DNA of 64,000 bases, taken from the NCBI RefSeq assembly GCF_046025915.1, contig NZ_JAQQFR010000004.1, positions 186,001 to 250,000 on the forward strand, read 5' to 3'. Source of the stretch: Herbaspirillum rhizosphaerae_A (lineage in GTDB: Bacteria; Pseudomonadota; Gammaproteobacteria; Burkholderiales; Burkholderiaceae_D). The notes under the pieces are model-generated. The model saw only the letters and a list, made by a program, of their open reading frames with translations, had not been told where the DNA came from and made no database searches. Made by a program: the position numbers and the translations under genes. Shown here piece after piece: positions 32,830 to 41,985 of the stretch; positions within the stretch are counted from its first letter, which is position 1; each line of letters opens with the position of its first letter.

Positions 32830-34194
32830 CTAGCGACTGTCTTGCTGCAACGACTTCAGTTGACGTTCTGCCAGCGCACGTGCAGCACCCGTCGCCTGCA
32901 CCGGATCGAAGAGATCCTGAATCTTGCTGATATCGATCTGCTTGCTCAGTTGAGGATCTTCCTTGATCGCGACGGTCAGCGCATCGGCGAGATGGCCTTG
33001 CGTCTCGACAACGCGTTGCGTCAATTTCTCCAGCAGCGCGTGCGCATTCGGGCGGCCGATGGCGCTTGCCAGATAGATGGACGCCGCTTCGGCAAACACC
33101 AGGCCTTGCAGCGCATCGATATTGCGGCGCATGCGGCGCGTGTCGACGATGAGTCCGGCGAAGGCTTCATTGAGCGCCTTGATCGCGCCATGCGCGCCGA
33201 GAAACAAGGCCGGCCATTCCGCGAGTTCCGCCTGCCAGTTGCCGAGGCCGCGTTCGTGCTGCTGTCCCATCGCGGCGAGCAAGGCGGCGGCGTGTTGCGG
33301 TGCGCGGTTGGCCGCTGCCAGGGCGATCATGGATGACACTGGATTGCGCTTGTGCGGCATTGCCGATGAACCACCGCGGCCGTTGCCGGAGGGTTCGGCC
33401 AGCTCGGCGATTTCACCTTGGGCCATCAGGCTGAGGTCGGTTGCCATTTTGCCGAGACTGCCGGTCAACACGGCCACTTCCATGCCCAGCCGCATCCATT
33501 CGTCACGCTGTGTGTGCCATGCGGCATCGGCGACTTTCAATTGCAAGGCATCGGCCATGCGTTGTGCGACTGCAGGACCTTTGTCGCCGAGTACGGCAAG
33601 CGTGCCGACGGCGCCGCCCAGTTGCAACTGCAAGGCCCGTGCGGATTGTTCACGCAGCTGTTCGCGCGCGCGCATCAATGGCGCTGCCCAGCCAACCAGC
33701 TTGAAGCCGAAGCTGGTGACCTGCGCCGGTTGCATCAGCGTGCGTGCCAACACCGGTGTGGACAGATGCTGGTCTGCGAGTTTCAGTAATTGTGCGGTCA
33801 GCTCACCGAGGCCGTCGTCGATCAGCTTCAGCGCTTCGCGCGTGGCCAGCACCATGGCGGTGTCAAGCACGTCCTGACTGGTGCTGCCCCAGTGCACATG
33901 CGTGGCCGACTCCTGATTGGTGAGCGCGACGGCCTTGGTCAATTCCTTGACCAGTGGAATCGCCAGCGCGCCGGCGCGGCGACCGGCCTGGATGATCGCG
34001 GGGATATCGTAAAGCTGCGCATTGCAAACGCTCGCGATCGTACGTGCAGCGGCTTCGGGAATGACACCCTCGGCGGCCTCCGCATTGGCCAGCGCTTCTT
34101 CAAAGTCAAACATCGCCTGCACGATGGACGTATCGTCGAAGACCTTGATCATCTCCGGCGTGGTCAAAAAACTGTCGAATATGGAAACGCTCAC
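32830..34194 (-). CDS. pcaB: 3-carboxy-cis,cis-muconate cycloisomerase
   Basis: A 454-residue member of the fumarase/aspartase superfamily with the signature GSSAMPHKRNP near 277-287, THVHWGSTSQD and NWQAELAEW. It lactonises 3-carboxymuconate from PcaGH. The start is a GTG at 34,194 with GGAG six bases upstream; a longer frame starting with GTG 34,224 lacks a ribosome site. The gene lies 86 bases after pcaG with a hairpin between, and 57 bases before the pcaC-pcaD fusion. Confidence 0.92.
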   Translation of the reverse strand: MSVSIFDSFLTTPEMIKVFDDTSIVQAMFDFEEALANAEAAEGVIPEAAARTIASVCNAQLYDIPAIIQAGRRAGALAIPLVKELTKAVALTNQESATHVHWGSTSQDVLDTAMVLATREALKLIDDGLGELTAQLLKLADQHLSTPVLARTLMQPAQVTSFGFKLVGWAAPLMRAREQLREQSARALQLQLGGAVGTLAVLGDKGPAVAQRMADALQLKVADAAWHTQRDEWMRLGMEVAVLTGSLGKMATDLSLMAQGEIAELAEPSGNGRGGSSAMPHKRNPVSSMIALAAANRAPQHAAALLAAMGQQHERGLGNWQAELAEWPALFLGAHGAIKALNEAFAGLIVDTRRMRRNIDALQGLVFAEAASIYLASAIGRPNAHALLEKLTQRVVETQGHLADALTVAIKEDPQLSKQIDISKIQDLFDPVQATGAARALAERQLKSLQQDSR

Positions 34195-34226
34195 ATGGGC
34201 TCCGTTGTAATCGGTAAAACGCACAC

Positions 34227-34256
34227 GGGACTCGGTGGAGGGTATCCACGAGTCCC
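34227..34256 (-). other. Hairpin between pcaG and pcaB
   Basis: The arms gggactc (34,227-34,233) and gagtccc (34,250-34,256) extend inward into gtgga/tccac with a one-base bulge. There is no clean T run, so it is more likely an RNA processing or stability element within the operon than a full terminator. Confidence 0.45.
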
Positions 34257-34280
34257 TGTTCTTTCAGGATAAATCAGTTT

Positions 34281-34799
34281 TCAGACGTAATCGAAAAATG
34301 CCGTTTCCTGTGCGCCCTGCATATTGATGTTCCACAGATAGGAACCGTCCGCCTGCTTCTTCGCAATCAAGGTAGTACGGCGTTGCTGCGGTACTTGGTT
34401 AAGTATGTCCGACTGCGCCAATCCCGCATCGTCTTCCAGGAAGACGGCAGTGAACTGATGCTTGGTCAGGCCGCGTGCAAACACGGTGACATACGCGACA
34501 GGCTTGCCGGCGGTGGCGGCCTGAGGCAAGGTGATCTGCAGGCTGAAGCCGCCTTCGTCATTGCTCGGCACGCGACGGTAACCTGGGATGGCATGTGCGG
34601 TTTCCACCGGTGCGCTGTCCGGCATCCATGTCTCGATCCACGCATCATTGATCGCCACGCCGTCGCCATCAAAGATCGCGCCCTTGACGACGATCTTCGG
34701 TGCGCTGCTTTCCACGTTGGCGGTCATGTCGACGGCCCAGCGCCAGGCTTCATGCGGAAACGGGCCGATGGTTTGTGAGGTTGTGATTTTGCTTGTCAT
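34281..34799 (-). CDS. pcaG: Protocatechuate 3,4-dioxygenase alpha subunit
   Basis: A 172-residue alpha chain with the family N-terminus (TTSQTIGPFPHEAW) and the C-terminal FFDYV typical of PcaG. It lacks the iron ligands, which are on PcaH, but lines the substrate pocket. The start at 34,799 has GGAG ten bases upstream and is preferred over a longer frame to 34,898, which would run into pcaH. The gap to pcaH is 16 bases. Confidence 0.93.
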   Translation of the reverse strand: MTSKITTSQTIGPFPHEAWRWAVDMTANVESSAPKIVVKGAIFDGDGVAINDAWIETWMPDSAPVETAHAIPGYRRVPSNDEGGFSLQITLPQAATAGKPVAYVTVFARGLTKHQFTAVFLEDDAGLAQSDILNQVPQQRRTTLIAKKQADGSYLWNINMQGAQETAFFDYV

Positions 34800-34815
34800 C
34801 GTATTCTCCAATTCC

Positions 34816-35508
34816 TCAGGTTTCCATCGGCGTGGCGTTACGTCCACGCAGCACGATGTCGAATTCATAGCCGAGCATCTTGTCGTCGACGGTTTCATCC
34901 AGGCTGAAGCGCGAGATCAGACGTTGGCGTGCAGCCTCGTCCGGAATGCTTTGGAAAATCGGGTCGTATTCAAACAGCGGATCGCTGGGGAAATACATCT
35001 GCGTCACCAGGCGCTGCGCATACACGTTGCCGAACATCGAGAAGTGGATGTGCGCCGGACGCCATGCCTTGTGATGGTTGCCCCACGGATAAGGGCCCGG
35101 TTTGATCGTGACGAAACGATAGCGGCCGTTGTCGTCGGTCAGCATCTTGCCGAAACCGGTGAAGTTGGGATCCAGCGGCGCATCGTGCTGATCGCGCTTG
35201 TGCCAGTAGCGGCCTGCGGAATTGCATTGCCACACTTCCAGCAGTGAATTGCGCACCGGCTTGCCGTCTTCATCGAGCACGCGGCCGGTAACGACGATCT
35301 TCTCGCCCAGCGGTTCGCCCTTGCCTTGTGCGGTCATATCCATATCGTGCGGCAGGATCAGCTTGGGCGAGGCAAACAGATTGGTCGTGGTCGCAGCGGC
35401 AGCGTTGATACGCAACGGCGCCTGCGTCGGACCGCGTTTGACGGTGGATTTATAGGGAGGGTAAATCAGCTCCGGATAAACGCCGGATTCGACTGCGTCG
35501 AAGTTCAT
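34816..35508 (-). CDS. pcaH: Protocatechuate 3,4-dioxygenase beta subunit
   Basis: A 230-residue intradiol dioxygenase. Fe(III) ligands are Tyr101 (GRYWH), Tyr140 (GPYPW), His153 and His155 (RPAHIHF), with exactly the spacing of the Pseudomonas putida beta subunit. It opens protocatechuate to 3-carboxymuconate. ATG 35,508 follows AAGGAGACCCC; the longer frame to 35,688 has no such site. It is first in the operon pcaH-pcaG-pcaB-pcaCD and is divergent from an IclR gene across a perfect operator palindrome. Confidence 0.94.
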   Translation of the reverse strand: MNFDAVESGVYPELIYPPYKSTVKRGPTQAPLRINAAAATTTNLFASPKLILPHDMDMTAQGKGEPLGEKIVVTGRVLDEDGKPVRNSLLEVWQCNSAGRYWHKRDQHDAPLDPNFTGFGKMLTDDNGRYRFVTIKPGPYPWGNHHKAWRPAHIHFSMFGNVYAQRLVTQMYFPSDPLFEYDPIFQSIPDEAARQRLISRFSLDETVDDKMLGYEFDIVLRGRNATPMET

Positions 35509-35700
35509 GGGGTCTCCTTGAAAAGGGTCGATAGCACACGATTCACGCCGCGATGCATGCTGGCGCGATAGGTAATTCGCCCGTGTCGACAGGGTCTTGC
35601 CGTGCGAATAACGTATCGTGTTGTTTTGTTCTGATCGGATCTTAGGCAAGGAACCGTGCTGCCACAAGGGAGGTTGTTGCCGTTCCATTCGATATTCGCC

Positions 35701-35727
35701 CTATTTGTGCGAGAATCGCACAAATAG
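35701..35727. promoter_or_regulatory. 27-bp perfect palindrome, probable IclR operator
   Basis: Twelve-base arms CTATTTGTGCGA and TCGCACAAATAG flank a GAA centre. The core TGTGCG-N5-CGCACA is the same as the site at 15,369-15,385, and the CGCACAAATAG half also appears at 15,467-15,477 upstream of pcaI. It lies 21 bases before the IclR ATG and about 200 bases upstream of pcaH, suited to autorepression and control of the pca operon. Confidence 0.85.
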
Positions 35728-35748
35728 ACGACTTTATGCAGATTCGCC

Positions 35749-36543
35749 ATGACTGAGCCACAAAACGCCGCCGATACCGAAATTGCCGCGCCGCACAAAC
35801 GCGACCTCATCGCCGGTCTGGAAAAAGGCCTGCAGGTGATCGAGGCTTTTGATCAGGAACGTTCACGCCTGACCATCGCCGAAGTTGCTCAGCGCACCGG
35901 TCTCACACGTGCTGCTGCGCGCCGCTATCTGATCACGCTGGCGCATCTGGGTTATGTGCGGCATGAGCAAAAATTGTTTTCCCTGACGCCGATGATTTTG
36001 CGGCTCGGCCAGTCCTACCTGCACTCGGCCAGATTGCCGCGCATCGTGCAGCCGTTGTTGTATCGCCTGGCCTATTCGCTGGAAGAAGCCGCCTCCGCCG
36101 GCGTGCTCGACCATGATCAGCTGGTCTGTGTGGCCGCCGTCAGCGCCGGCCGGCTGGTGTCGACCACCTTGCAACCTGGGACGCGGGTACCGGCCTTCTG
36201 CACCGCCAACGGTCGCGTGTTATTGGCGCATCTACCGCAGGCGCAGATGGAGCATTTCCTTGAGCGCTTGCAGCCGGAACAGATCACCGCGCATACCATC
36301 GTCAACAAGGATCGTCTGGCACTGGAGATAGCACGCACGCGCGAGCAGGGATATGCATTGGTGGATCAGGAGCTGGAGCTTGGGCTGCGAACCATGGCGG
36401 TGCCGATTCGCAATTTTCGGGGTGAGGTGGTCGCGGCCATGAACATCAGTGTGCATGCTGCGCGCATGAAGCTGGAGGAGATGGTGGAGAGGTGTTTGCC
36501 GGCGATGTTGAAGATTCAGGTGGAGTTGGGGGCGTTGCTTTAG
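35749..36543 (+). CDS. IclR-family regulator of pcaHGB-CD (PcaU/PcaR/PobR group)
   Basis: A 264-residue IclR regulator. HTH about 22-80 (LEKGLQVIEAFDQERSRLTIAEVAQRTGLTRAAARRYLITL); effector domain from about 95 with GRVLLAHLP and GLRTMAVPIRN. It is divergent from pcaH, and a 27-bp palindrome sits directly upstream of its ATG. It is a paralogue of the IclR protein at 14,357, and both gene promoters share the same operator core, so cross-regulation is possible. Confidence 0.88.
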   Translation: MTEPQNAADTEIAAPHKRDLIAGLEKGLQVIEAFDQERSRLTIAEVAQRTGLTRAAARRYLITLAHLGYVRHEQKLFSLTPMILRLGQSYLHSARLPRIVQPLLYRLAYSLEEAASAGVLDHDQLVCVAAVSAGRLVSTTLQPGTRVPAFCTANGRVLLAHLPQAQMEHFLERLQPEQITAHTIVNKDRLALEIARTREQGYALVDQELELGLRTMAVPIRNFRGEVVAAMNISVHAARMKLEEMVERCLPAMLKIQVELGALL

Positions 36544-36550
36544 GTGTGCT

Positions 36551-36675
36551 GTTCCGATTTTGCTTATGTCGGTAGCTTAGATTGTTCTTTCTTCGATCAA
36601 CCTTGCCGGGCTACCCCCGGCGAAGGGTTGATCGAAGAGATAGGTGTTTCAATTCCAGAAGAACTTCGTCGGAAC
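36551..36675. repeat. Short form (125 bp) of the inverted-repeat element
   Basis: The ends gttccga (36,551) and tcggaac (to 36,675), and the inner pair ttcgatcaacc (36,592-36,602) / ggttgatcgaa (36,626-36,636), match the termini of the 784-bp element at 21,875-22,658. The inner hairpin encloses a second GCCGGG/CCCGGC stem. The long interior present in the other copy is missing. Like that copy, it lies between two converging genes (IclR and AraC). Confidence 0.75.
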
Positions 36676-36708
36676 AAAACACAGCAAGCCACAGCAACAA
36701 AACATCTC

Positions 36709-37629
36709 TCACCCCTTCAAACTCTCACTACGAAACTCCTTCGGCGACATCCCCACATGCCGCTTGAACAAACGGCTGAAATAAGCCGGATCCTGAAACC
36801 CCAACTCATAAGCAATCGTCGCCACGCTGGACGGCACATACGTCAGCTTGCGGCAAGCCTCCAGCATCAGTCTGTGCTGCGTCATATCAAACGCCGACTG
36901 CCCCGCCAGCTTCAGGCACAAGCGATTCAGGCGGCTCGGCGTCACATGCAACTGATCTGCATACGTCCCCACCAGCCATTGCTCCTTGTAATGCGCCTCC
37001 ACCAGCGTACGGAAGCGGCTGAACAATTCAAAGTCGTTGCGCCCCGACAGATCCGCCGAGCGATGATCCGCCTCCAGCCGCACCAGCAACAGCAGCACGC
37101 TGCGCGCCAGCCATTCCAGCATCAGCGTGTGGCCGAACAGCGGCCATGCCGACTCGGCGATGAGATTGCGCAGGATAGCGTCGAGACGTTCGCGGATTTC
37201 CGGAGCGCCCGAGAGATCGATCGCCAGCGGTTGCAAGAACAGCGCGGAAAAGATGTCGCTGTGCAAGCCCGCATCCTTGCTCTCGCCGACTGAAAACACC
37301 ACATTCTGGTCCACCGTCAGCACAAAGCCGACCGCTTCTTCCGAGAAGTCGAAACCGTGTTCAACCGACGGATGCAAAGTAATGACGACTGGGCCATCGC
37401 GTTCCCAGACCTCATCCTCGACCTCGGCGCGCACATGGCCGGACATTAAAAAAAGTACCTGAAAAAGACCACGATGTGTATGCCGTTCGATATGCCAGTC
37501 GTGGATGCGGCTGCGCGTCTCGATCAACTCGATGTGCACAAACTCCGCACCTTCGCTGCGCACAGCCTCGCCGTACAGAGAGAATTGCGGGACTTCACTT
37601 GCTCGTGTTGCCGGCTTTCTGGTTGCCAT
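36709..37629 (-). CDS. AraC-family regulator of pobA (PobR/PobC type)
   Basis: A 306-residue regulator with an N-terminal cupin-like sensing domain (ERHTHRGLFQVLFLMSGHVRAEVED) and a C-terminal double HTH (ARD: LNRLCLKLAGQSAFDMTQHRLMLEACRKLTY, then IAYELGFQDPAYFSRLFKRHVGMSPKEFR). The ATG at 37,629 is preferred over a TTG at 37,671. It is divergent from pobA across 129 bases, the usual arrangement for AraC-type activators that respond to 4-hydroxybenzoate. Confidence 0.88.
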   Translation of the reverse strand: MATRKPATRASEVPQFSLYGEAVRSEGAEFVHIELIETRSRIHDWHIERHTHRGLFQVLFLMSGHVRAEVEDEVWERDGPVVITLHPSVEHGFDFSEEAVGFVLTVDQNVVFSVGESKDAGLHSDIFSALFLQPLAIDLSGAPEIRERLDAILRNLIAESAWPLFGHTLMLEWLARSVLLLLVRLEADHRSADLSGRNDFELFSRFRTLVEAHYKEQWLVGTYADQLHVTPSRLNRLCLKLAGQSAFDMTQHRLMLEACRKLTYVPSSVATIAYELGFQDPAYFSRLFKRHVGMSPKEFRSESLKG

Positions 37630-37758
37630 ACGGATACCGTCGTCAGAATTGTGAGTGTCAAAATAGTACAAGTAATTTCAGAATTCATCCATTCTTTCCC
37701 GGCGCATCGCGGACTACGATGCAGGCATATAAAAAATTATTACTTACGGAGATATGCC

Positions 37759-38925
37759 ATGCGCACCCAAGTCGCCATCATCGGCGCCGGTCCGGCCGGT
37801 TTGCTGTTGTCCCATTTATTGCATCTGCAAGGTATCGAGTCCGTCGTGGTGGAAAGCCGCAGCCGCGCCGATATCGAAGCGACGATTCGCGCCGGCGTGC
37901 TGGAGCAGGGCACCATGGATATCCTGACCCAATCCGGCGTCGGCGAACGCATGCGCAAGGAAGGTGCTTTGCATCACGGCATCGAGCTGGCTTTCGGTGG
38001 CCGCCGTCATCGCATCGATCTGACCGAACTGACCGGCAGCGCCATTACCGTCTATGCGCAACACGAAGTCATCAAGGATCTGGTCGCGGCGCGTCTGGCG
38101 GCACAAGGTCAACTACTCTTCGAAGTCAGCGACGTCGTGCTGAAGGATGTGCAGAGCGAGACGCCATCGGTCAGCTTCATGCATGGCGGACAGCCGCAGC
38201 AATTGCAGGCCGATTTCGTGATTGGCTGCGATGGCTTTCATGGCGTGTCGCGTCCGCAGATTCCGGAAGGCGTGCGCCAGGATTATCAGCGCATCTATCC
38301 ATTTGGCTGGTTCGGTATCCTGGTGGAATCGGCGCCCTCGTCGGATGAACTGATCTATGCACAACACGAGCGCGGCTTTGCCTTGGTCAGCACACGCTCG
38401 CCGACGGTGCAGCGCCTGTACTTTCAATGCGATCCGAAAGACGACGTCAACAACTGGTCCGACGACCGTATCTGGAGCGAGTTGCATACCCGTCTGGAAA
38501 GCAGCGACGGCTGGCGTCTCAAGGAAGGAAAGATTTTTCAGAAAGGCATCATTGGCATGCGCAGCTTCGTGTCGACGCCGATGCAGTACGGCCGCCTTTT
38601 TCTGGCAGGCGATGCGGCGCATATCGTGCCGCCGACCGGCGCCAAGGGCATGAACCTGGCCGTCGGCGATGTGAAGGTACTGTCGCGCGCGCTGGATGAT
38701 TTCTACAAGAAGGGCAACAGCGACCAGCTCAACGTCTATACGGAAACAGCACTCAAGCGCATCTGGCGCGCAGAGTATTTCTCTTGGTGGATGACCAGCA
38801 TGTTGCACACCTTTGACGATGCCTCGCCGTTCCAGCAACAGATCCAGCGCGCCGAACTGGAGAACGTGGTCAATTCACGCGCTCTGTCCACCGCATTGGC
38901 AGAAAACTACGTCGGCGCGTTTTAA
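37759..38925 (+). CDS. pobA: 4-hydroxybenzoate 3-monooxygenase
   Basis: A 388-residue flavoprotein hydroxylase. FAD-binding GAGPAG at 9-14, CDGFHG (DG motif) near 161, and GRLFLAGDAAHIVPPTGAKGMNLA near 281-304 are those of PobA. It converts 4-hydroxybenzoate plus NADPH and O2 to protocatechuate, feeding pcaGH. ATG 37,759 follows ACGGAGATATGCC; the longer frame from 37,474 overlaps the divergent regulator and is not used. Confidence 0.94.
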   Translation: MRTQVAIIGAGPAGLLLSHLLHLQGIESVVVESRSRADIEATIRAGVLEQGTMDILTQSGVGERMRKEGALHHGIELAFGGRRHRIDLTELTGSAITVYAQHEVIKDLVAARLAAQGQLLFEVSDVVLKDVQSETPSVSFMHGGQPQQLQADFVIGCDGFHGVSRPQIPEGVRQDYQRIYPFGWFGILVESAPSSDELIYAQHERGFALVSTRSPTVQRLYFQCDPKDDVNNWSDDRIWSELHTRLESSDGWRLKEGKIFQKGIIGMRSFVSTPMQYGRLFLAGDAAHIVPPTGAKGMNLAVGDVKVLSRALDDFYKKGNSDQLNVYTETALKRIWRAEYFSWWMTSMLHTFDDASPFQQQIQRAELENVVNSRALSTALAENYVGAF

Positions 38926-38932
38926 AAAAAAA

Positions 38933-38962
38933 GGCGCATGCACGATCACTCGTGCATGCGCC
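38933..38962 (-). terminator. Rho-independent terminator of porin B
   Basis: Perfect 13-base arms (ggcgcatgcacga at 38,933-38,945 and its complement at 38,950-38,962) with a four-base loop. On the minus strand it is followed by nine T residues, so it ends the porin transcript. It abuts the pobA stop and may also act on that transcript as a stable 3' hairpin. Confidence 0.88.
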
Positions 38963-38992
38963 GTCACCTCAAGACAGAGGGACTTCAACACA

Positions 38993-40084
38993 TCAGAAGG
39001 TGTGGCGGACGCCAGTCATCACACCGAACTGATTCATGCCGGTGCCGACGGTGCCGCCGACATCCAGAGGAATTGCCGCTGTGCCGGCGTTCTTCATATA
39101 GCCAAGCGACGTATATAGCGCAGTACGCTTGGACAGGTTATAGGTCAGGCGTGCCACCGACAGCGTGGATTTGTTGGCCGAGCCCTTGATGCTCAGCTTG
39201 GCAACCTGCGCGTCCAGCACCAGCGCCGTGCTGATCGGATAAGAGAATCCCAGATAGTACAAATCGGAATTGGTGTTGACCGCCGCCGCACGCGTCTTGC
39301 GATCCATCACACCCATGCCGATCTTGGTGCTGCCCAGCATGGCATAGCCATTCAGGGTCACGCGCTGATCGGTGTTGTCGCTGCTGGTGAGGCCGTTTGA
39401 TGCGCCGGTGTTGCCATACATGATGTCGTACGAGCTCGACACGCCGAAGCTCTGGCTGTCGTAGGCAAGCATCGCAGTGACCTGGCGGCAGGCTTTCGCA
39501 TTGCCGGCCACTTCGCCCGCGCAGCTGGTGGCGCTGGCGCCGCCGGCGGTAGAGGTATCGCGGCCGAAGCTATAGGTCGCACCGACCGTCACGCCTGAGA
39601 AGGTGCCGAGATAACCGATGGCGTTGTCGCTGCGTGCATTCGGAATGTACGAGTCGATGCTGCTGATCGAAAAAATGTTCGGACCCATGACGTCCGATTT
39701 GGCGGTGACCAGATAGGTCATGTTGACCTGGCGGCCCAGCATGATGGAGCCGTAGTTATTTTTCAAGCCGATGAAGGATTGGCGGCCGAACAGGCGATTG
39801 CCTTGCCCCATGCCGCCGGTGTCGACGGCAAAACCGGACTCCAGTACGAACATCGCTTGCAGGCCTCCGCCCAGATCTTCAGTACCCTTGAAGCCCAGAC
39901 GCGATGGAAACGACGCCGTGAGTGAGGGCATTTTCAATGCGGAATTGCCAGCGGCATTGGCGTTGGTTGTGTAGACGACGCCCGTGTCGATGATGCCGTA
40001 AATCGTCACCTGGCTTTGCGCCATCGCCTGATGCGAGCACGCCGCGCCGAGCAGAGCCAGGGTGCTGCAGACTAACTTGTTCAT
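38993..40084 (-). CDS. Gram-negative porin (Porin_4), paralogue B
   Basis: A 363-residue outer-membrane porin with signal peptide ending HQAMAQ near 23, the SQVTIYGIIDTGVVY first strand and C-terminal RHTF. ATG 40,084 follows GGGGAAG. It is collinear with the porin at 13,110, sharing most motifs including the paired-cysteine loop CAGEVAGNAKAC. Located next to pobA and a chemoreceptor, it probably lets aromatic acids cross the outer membrane. Confidence 0.92.
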   Translation of the reverse strand: MNKLVCSTLALLGAACSHQAMAQSQVTIYGIIDTGVVYTTNANAAGNSALKMPSLTASFPSRLGFKGTEDLGGGLQAMFVLESGFAVDTGGMGQGNRLFGRQSFIGLKNNYGSIMLGRQVNMTYLVTAKSDVMGPNIFSISSIDSYIPNARSDNAIGYLGTFSGVTVGATYSFGRDTSTAGGASATSCAGEVAGNAKACRQVTAMLAYDSQSFGVSSSYDIMYGNTGASNGLTSSDNTDQRVTLNGYAMLGSTKIGMGVMDRKTRAAAVNTNSDLYYLGFSYPISTALVLDAQVAKLSIKGSANKSTLSVARLTYNLSKRTALYTSLGYMKNAGTAAIPLDVGGTVGTGMNQFGVMTGVRHTF

Positions 40085-40453
40085 GATCTTCCCCATTCGA
40101 ATGAAATTGCAGAATCAATATGTCGGCGCAGCTGCCGATATCGCAGGCGGCAGTTTCATTTTCCTGCCTGCGATGACCACGCCGTCGCTATGCATCGGTC
40201 GACCTTCATCTCCTTGTGCCGATGCAGTGTTATGCAAGGATTCTTGTTTTTCTTGCGCGACACGGCCGCGCAGTGTTGTCTCTTGTCGAAGCGATCTTAG
40301 ATAAACAGGAAGATGAAAAATATCCGGCGCTTGCACGTTAGACGCGCGCCAATATCCGTTTTTTACGCGCGTTCTGCCGCCGTTGCATCGCGGTGCAGAA
40401 TTGGATTTTTCTGGTGCAAAAAGAAGAGGGTTACAGCGCGGTGCCGTGCTCAA
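40085..40453. other. Intergenic region upstream of porin B
   Basis: No credible gene in 369 bases; short ORFs here have no ribosome site or recognisable motif. The half nearest the porin should contain its promoter, but no clear -35/-10 pair or palindrome stands out, and no TGTGCG-type operator was found. Confidence 0.5.
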
Positions 40454-41713
40454 TCAGCTCGTTGTCAGCAGCGCGACCGGTGCAACCTGTGCAATCGGTG
40501 CAACCAATGCAGCCGATGTAATGGATGCCTTGGGTTTAACCGATGTCTGCTCACCCTGACGTAAGCGCGTGTTCGAGACCTTGAATGCCGACACGGAATA
40601 GTTGAGGCGGCCGGCTTGTTCTTCCAGCGACTGTGCTGCCGCCGCGACTTGCTCCACCATGGCTGCATTTTGCTGTGTGCTCTGATCCATCTGCGCGATG
40701 GCGGCGCTAATCTTTTCAATGCCGTGTCGCTGCTCGACCGATCCTGCGCTGATGGCATTGACGATGTCGGAGACGGCGCTGATCGATTGCTGCACCTTCT
40801 CGACCGTGGTCCTGACCTCATGGGCCTGATGCAAACCATCCTGCACCATGCTGACGGAGGCATCGATCAGTACTTTGATTTCCTTCGCTGCGGCAGAAGA
40901 CCGATGCGCCAGATTACGCACCTCACTGGCGACCACTGCAAAGCCGCGTCCTTGTGAGCCGGCACGTGCCGCTTCGACGGCCGCATTGAGTGCCAGGATG
41001 TTGGTCTGGAATGCGATGCCATCAATCAGCGCCGTGATCTCGGAAATCTGTTTGGAGCTTTCGTCAAGCCGGCCGATGGTTGCGCTCATGGTTTGCATCG
41101 ACTTGCTGCCGGACAGCGCCAGCGTATTCGCACCATCGGCGAGTGTGTTGGCGCGCAAGGCGTTGTCGGTGTTGCTGCGGATGGCTTCGGTGAGTTGCCG
41201 CATGCTGTGTGCGGTCTGTTCCAGCGAGGCGGCTTGTTGCTCGGTACGGATCGACAGATCCATATTGCCCGCTGCGATCTCGCGTGTTGCCGTGGCGACC
41301 GATGCAGTGGCATTGACGACGCCGACCACAACGTCTTCCACCCGTTGGAGAAAGCCGTCAAAGGCGCGTGCCGACGTGCCGAATTCGTCTCTGCGCGGAC
41401 TGGCCGACCGTTTGGAAAAATCGAGGAAAGACGCCATCTCTCCAAACTTGCCGGTCTGACGATGCAAGCCGCCGCAGACGACGGTGATCAGATGACGCGC
41501 TGCGATGAAGGCGATGATTGCGCCGGCGATCATGCATGCACCGGCGATCCAATTCGTCAGCGCTGCAAGCTCCCTGCCATGACCGGTTTTCGCATCGGCG
41601 GCCAAGGTCTGCGTGACGACAATGGTGGATGCGCCGAGGCAGAGAAGGACCAGCGCCAACAGCGAAAATGCCAGCGTCACCTTGAACTGGATGGAGCGAA
41701 AATAATTATGCAT
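40454..41713 (-). CDS. Methyl-accepting chemotaxis protein with minimal periplasmic loop
   Basis: A 419-residue chemoreceptor. Transmembrane segments lie at about 11-33 and 54-75, leaving a periplasmic loop of only about 20 residues, so no sensor domain. A HAMP-like segment is followed by a signalling domain with the hairpin tip GIAFQTNILALNAAVEAARAGSQGRGFAVVA. The C-terminal tail is Ala/Val-rich without an obvious NWETF pentapeptide. The start at 41,713 (MHNYFRSIQFKV) is preferred over ATG 41,752, which lacks a ribosome site. It may sense energy state or partner with a binding protein; location beside pobA suggests aromatic taxis (inference). Confidence 0.85.
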   Translation of the reverse strand: MHNYFRSIQFKVTLAFSLLALVLLCLGASTIVVTQTLAADAKTGHGRELAALTNWIAGACMIAGAIIAFIAARHLITVVCGGLHRQTGKFGEMASFLDFSKRSASPRRDEFGTSARAFDGFLQRVEDVVVGVVNATASVATATREIAAGNMDLSIRTEQQAASLEQTAHSMRQLTEAIRSNTDNALRANTLADGANTLALSGSKSMQTMSATIGRLDESSKQISEITALIDGIAFQTNILALNAAVEAARAGSQGRGFAVVASEVRNLAHRSSAAAKEIKVLIDASVSMVQDGLHQAHEVRTTVEKVQQSISAVSDIVNAISAGSVEQRHGIEKISAAIAQMDQSTQQNAAMVEQVAAAAQSLEEQAGRLNYSVSAFKVSNTRLRQGEQTSVKPKASITSAALVAPIAQVAPVALLTTS

Positions 41714-41985
41714 CGCGGTGTTTCCGTTGTTGTCTGATCGGTTGTCTTCCATGGGCGAGGTGAGATCTCACGTCTTCATGGACGATGCGTGGGGACTATC
41801 CTCGCGCTGATCATAGAGAGTGCCGGATGAAAGAAATATCCGGCATTTGCAGATGCGCGCCTGCGCTTTATCCGAATCTTGCGACGCCGGAGGCGGGCAG
41901 ACAAAGACGGAATGAGAACGACGTGAATGCGCGAAAAAAAACGGCACCTTTCGATGCCGTTTTCAAGAATGAGAGAGAAGACGTA

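Noticed and set aside
32922..33336. ORF in the plus strand over pcaB and neighbouring frames
   Set aside because: Antisense shadow of pcaB, which has the SSAMPHKRNP signature in the other strand.
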